Positions 61,402-64,000 of a DNA stretch of 64,000 bases are shown piece after piece. The stretch is taken from positions 1,674,001 through 1,738,000 of the forward strand of contig OZ223194.1 of assembly GCA_965140355.1 (NCBI GenBank). Direction: 5' to 3'. The position numbers and the translations under genes are program-made. The DNA is from Acetobacterium sp965140355. GTDB lineage: Bacteria > Bacillota > Clostridia > Eubacteriales > Eubacteriaceae. Each line of letters starts with the position of its first letter. The first letter of the stretch is position 1. Below the pieces are notes generated by a model. The model was not told the origin of the DNA. It was given only the letters and a program-made list of their open reading frames with translations, and searched no databases.

Positions 61402-62886
61402 ATGGATCGTTCAAATTATAATAATGTCTTAAAATGCGGGTCACCGCTACGCTTTTTAAATGAAGAGGAAATGAAAGAAATACATACCTCGACACTTGAA
61501 ATATTACAAGAAGTTGGCAGTGTCATTCAGCATGAAGGTGCTCGTGAAATGCTTAAAAAAGCCGGTTGTACAGTTAAAGGGAAAACCGTATTCTTCCCTC
61601 ATGGCCTAATAGAATGGGCGATTAAACAAGCACCTTCACACATTCACGTTTATGACCGTGATGGGGATATAGCGATGGATCTGGGTGGTCGAAAAGCTTA
61701 TTTTGGGACCGGTTCGGATTGCCCGACGCTGTTAGATGTTTATACCGGCGAACATCGTAATTTTACTTCAAAAGACATGGAAGATGGCGCTAAAATTATT
61801 GATGCACTGCCCCAAATGGATTTTTTAATGTGTTGTGGTCTGATGTATGATTATCCAATTACTTCTTACGAACATGAATATGCTGTTATGGTTCGTAATT
61901 CAACCAAACCGCAGGTGGTTACCGCAGCAGATCGGGAATCAATCAGCAATATTACCAAAATGGCTGTAGCGATTCGCGGAAGTATCGAAGAACTAGCGAG
62001 AAAACCACTGTTCCTGATGTACAATGAACCAAACTCCCCGTTGATTCATACTTTCGAGGCAGTTGACAAATTGATTTATTGTTCAGAAAATCAAATTCCG
62101 ACAAACTATTCGCCTTGTATGATGCCTGGAGCAACAGGTCCGATTACCAATGCGGGAGCATTGATTCAAGGAAATGCTGAATGTTTGGCAGGTTTGGTTA
62201 TTCATCAGCTGGCTCATCCTGGTTCGCCAATCGTATTTGGTGGGGGGATGTACAATATGGATTTAAAATGTATGCAACCAACCTATTGCTCACCAGAAGC
62301 GATGGTGAATAATATTACCTTGGCGCAACTGGCAAGAGAACTTTATGAACTGCCAACTTGGGGATTCACCGGATGTTCCGGCAGTAAACTCTTTGATGCT
62401 CAAGCGACCAACGAAGCGGCAGAATTTATTTTCTCAATTGGTTATGCTGGAGTTAATCTAAATCATGATGTTGGTTATTTAAATTATGGTTTGACATTTT
62501 CCTATGAATTGTTAGTGTCCTGCAACGAAACAATCAGTCAGATGCGTCGAATTTTTGATGGTGTTCAAATGGATAAAGATCATATGGCGATGGATGTTAT
62601 CAAAGCGGTTGGTCCTAAAGGTCACTATTTAAGTGAACCACATACATTAAAATATAATAAAGAAATGTGGAAACCAGATCTGACGGATCGGGCCGATTAT
62701 GAAGGCTGGAAAAATGCTGGTGCAACATCTTACGAACAACGAGTAAAAGCACGAACCATTGATATTATCGAAAATTATGTTCCTAAAGCACTAACACCAG
62801 AACAAGATGCTGCAATTGAAGCGATTCTTACCGAAGTTGATGTTGCTGCTGAAGCATCAACAGAAAAGAAACACCATAAAAAATAA
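61402..62886 (+). CDS. MttB-superfamily methyltransferase without pyrrolysine, member 3
   Basis: A 494-residue relative of member 1, with the same blocks (HTSTLEILQEVGSVIQHEGA, LIEWAIKQAPSHIHVYD, PGATGPITNAGALIQGNAEC). No in-frame TAG occurs. The first and third members share the pairing with a nearly identical corrinoid protein, so the corrinoid-MttB pair was duplicated and the methyltransferases diverged, probably to different amine substrates. The C-terminus is a histidine/lysine tail. A terminator separates it from the next gene. Confidence 0.93.
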   Translation: MDRSNYNNVLKCGSPLRFLNEEEMKEIHTSTLEILQEVGSVIQHEGAREMLKKAGCTVKGKTVFFPHGLIEWAIKQAPSHIHVYDRDGDIAMDLGGRKAYFGTGSDCPTLLDVYTGEHRNFTSKDMEDGAKIIDALPQMDFLMCCGLMYDYPITSYEHEYAVMVRNSTKPQVVTAADRESISNITKMAVAIRGSIEELARKPLFLMYNEPNSPLIHTFEAVDKLIYCSENQIPTNYSPCMMPGATGPITNAGALIQGNAECLAGLVIHQLAHPGSPIVFGGGMYNMDLKCMQPTYCSPEAMVNNITLAQLARELYELPTWGFTGCSGSKLFDAQATNEAAEFIFSIGYAGVNLNHDVGYLNYGLTFSYELLVSCNETISQMRRIFDGVQMDKDHMAMDVIKAVGPKGHYLSEPHTLKYNKEMWKPDLTDRADYEGWKNAGATSYEQRVKARTIDIIENYVPKALTPEQDAAIEAILTEVDVAAEASTEKKHHKK

Positions 62887-62951
62887 TAAGCTTTGTCAAA
62901 AGATTGATAAAATGGCTAACTAAACATAAATTTATAATATTGAATAAAAAT

Positions 62952-62999
62952 AAAAAAACCGGTACAACGACGTGCCTCAACACAGTTGCCGGTTTTTTT
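62952..62999 (+). terminator. Terminator between MttB member 3 and the ASKHA gene
   Basis: AAAAAAACCGG (62952-62962) pairs with CCGGTTTTTTT (62989-62999) around a 26-base loop. It stands only about 28 bases before the next gene, so that gene needs readthrough or an unseen promoter. Confidence 0.75.
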
Positions 63000-63026
63000 G
63001 CGCATATTTGAGAAGAGGACAGGCAG

Positions 63027-64000
63027 ATGAAAATAGGAATTGGAATTGATACCGGTGGAACTTGCACCGACGTTGTCGCATACGATTTTGAAAATGAACA
63101 GATCATTGCTTATGGAAAAACCTTAACAACTAAAGAGGATTTATCAATTGGGATTGGAAAAGCGCTCGATAAACTACCGCGCGAATGCGTGGAACAGGCC
63201 GAAGTGATTGCGCTATCGACAACCCTGGCCACCAATGCTTGCGTTGAAAATAAAGGCGGGCGGGCGAAGCTGGCTTTGTTTGGAATTGAGAAAGAAACGA
63301 TTGCAAAAGTTGGCGGCAATTATGGTTTAACCATGGATGACAGTTTGTATTTTATTAATAGTAAAACAAAACCAACGGGGAAGGTTGTTGAGGCACCGGA
63401 TTGGATTGGCTTTGAAGCAAAATTAAAAGACCAGTTCGAATCATGTGATGCGGTTGGAATTGTTGAGATGTATGCCAAAAAAACGGGAGCCCAATTTGAG
63501 AAAAAGGCGCATTCAATGATCGATGAACAACTGGGTATTCCATCGGTTTGCGGTTATGAGCTTTTTTCAGAAAATAATATTGTTAAACGGGGTGCCAGTG
63601 CGTTACTCAACGCCCGTTTAATCCCAGTGATTGAGGAATTTTTAAGATCGGTAGAAAAAGCACTGGCAGAACGGCAAATAAAAGCACCCTTTGTGATTGT
63701 TCGTAGTGATGGTAGTTTGATGACCGAGCAGTTTACCGCTACTCGACCCGTTGAAACTTTATTATGCGGCCCGGTCGCCAGCGTGATGGGGGCGGTTAAA
63801 CTTTCCCGTGAAGAAAACGCCATAATCGTTGACATGGGAGGGACCACCACCGATATTGCGTTTGTCAAAGCAGGTGTTCCGCAACGCGTGAAAACGGGGG
63901 TTCGGATTGGCAAATGGGATACCTTTGTCAAAGGACTTTTTGTTGATACCTTTGCTTTGGGCGGCGATAGCGGGGTGGTGATTGATGATGGAAAATTAGT
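63027..64000 (+). CDS. Hydantoinase/oxoprolinase-family ASKHA protein (partial, runs off the window)
   Basis: The first about 324 residues of a longer protein. It begins IGIGIDTGGTCTDVVAYDFE, the phosphate-1 motif of the hydantoinase A/oxoprolinase ASKHA ATPase family. A second nucleotide motif, AIIVDMGGTTTDIAFVKAG, comes about residue 270. Such proteins recur beside MttB-family clusters in acetogens; they hydrolyse ATP and could be corrinoid activators or amide/ring-opening enzymes. The first is favoured by context only. The start is ATG with agagg upstream; no stop occurs before the end of the window. Confidence 0.88.
   Translation, partial: MKIGIGIDTGGTCTDVVAYDFENEQIIAYGKTLTTKEDLSIGIGKALDKLPRECVEQAEVIALSTTLATNACVENKGGRAKLALFGIEKETIAKVGGNYGLTMDDSLYFINSKTKPTGKVVEAPDWIGFEAKLKDQFESCDAVGIVEMYAKKTGAQFEKKAHSMIDEQLGIPSVCGYELFSENNIVKRGASALLNARLIPVIEEFLRSVEKALAERQIKAPFVIVRSDGSLMTEQFTATRPVETLLCGPVASVMGAVKLSREENAIIVDMGGTTTDIAFVKAGVPQRVKTGVRIGKWDTFVKGLFVDTFALGGDSGVVIDDGKL

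Noticed and set aside
55645..62886. Pyrrolysine-containing trimethylamine methyltransferases
   Set aside because: All three MttB-family frames are open from start to stop with no in-frame TAG, so a pyrrolysine codon is not needed or present.

Overview
The window looks like a chromosomal segment of an anaerobic, acetogenic member of the Eubacteriaceae, most like Acetobacterium. The evidence is moderately low GC, Firmicute-type ribosome binding sites, and three separate corrinoid methyl-transfer modules. No rRNA, tRNA or CRISPR array was seen. The organism assignment is inference from gene content; no database search was possible.

Layout. 1-6700: a GAF protein, a frameshifted serine hydrolase, a reverse-strand ABC transporter/SGNH-hydrolase operon, a DUF364-like protein behind a palindromic operator, and a P-loop kinase-like protein. 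6889-14200: a sodium:neurotransmitter-type symporter, a small repeat element, a complete group II intron with its reverse transcriptase, and a heterodimeric ABC exporter. 14267-21700: a methyltransferase, a flavodoxin, a metallo-beta-lactamase-fold protein with a flavin reductase, a cobalamin-riboswitch-controlled BtuCDF-type importer, a YjdF protein with its riboswitch, and thioredoxin. 21940-26530: a Crp/Fnr regulator, an Eis-like acetyltransferase, and a reverse-strand redox operon (ferredoxin, CcdA, TlpA-like, small membrane protein, Fe-S membrane protein). 26850-31170: a TPP-riboswitch thiamine salvage operon (thiM, thiE, HAD phosphatase, thiD, DMT transporter with a His-rich tail). 31306-34902: a TetR regulator divergent from a three-component corrinoid methyltransferase operon of the O-demethylase type. 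35099-43700: MarR, a cytidylate-kinase-like protein, MATE, and a response regulator/giant hybrid histidine kinase pair. 44300-50775: a polyamine cluster holding both the SpeD/SpeE route and the carboxyspermidine route. 52268-64000: a quaternary-amine methyltransferase region with three MttB-family proteins lacking an in-frame amber codon, two nearly identical corrinoid proteins, a BCCT transporter, a free-standing MetH-activation-domain protein with an XRE regulator, and the start of a hydantoinase/oxoprolinase-type ASKHA protein.

How it fits together. The methyltransferase modules move methyl groups from methoxy compounds or methylated amines onto corrinoid proteins and then to tetrahydrofolate. 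The cobalamin importer supplies the corrinoid, and the activation proteins probably keep it reduced. The thiamine, polyamine and redox operons are housekeeping functions.

The most unusual signals are non-coding. (1) A roughly 175-bp palindromic element occurs four times. Each copy lies between two copies of the local rho-independent terminator hairpin, with the T-tract kept only on the downstream side. In one copy the core is inverted relative to the ends. (2) A second small element family has 9-10 bp target duplications. (3) A long structured leader with its own promoter, terminator and candidate antiterminator precedes speD. (4) Several operator families are readable from repeated palindromes.
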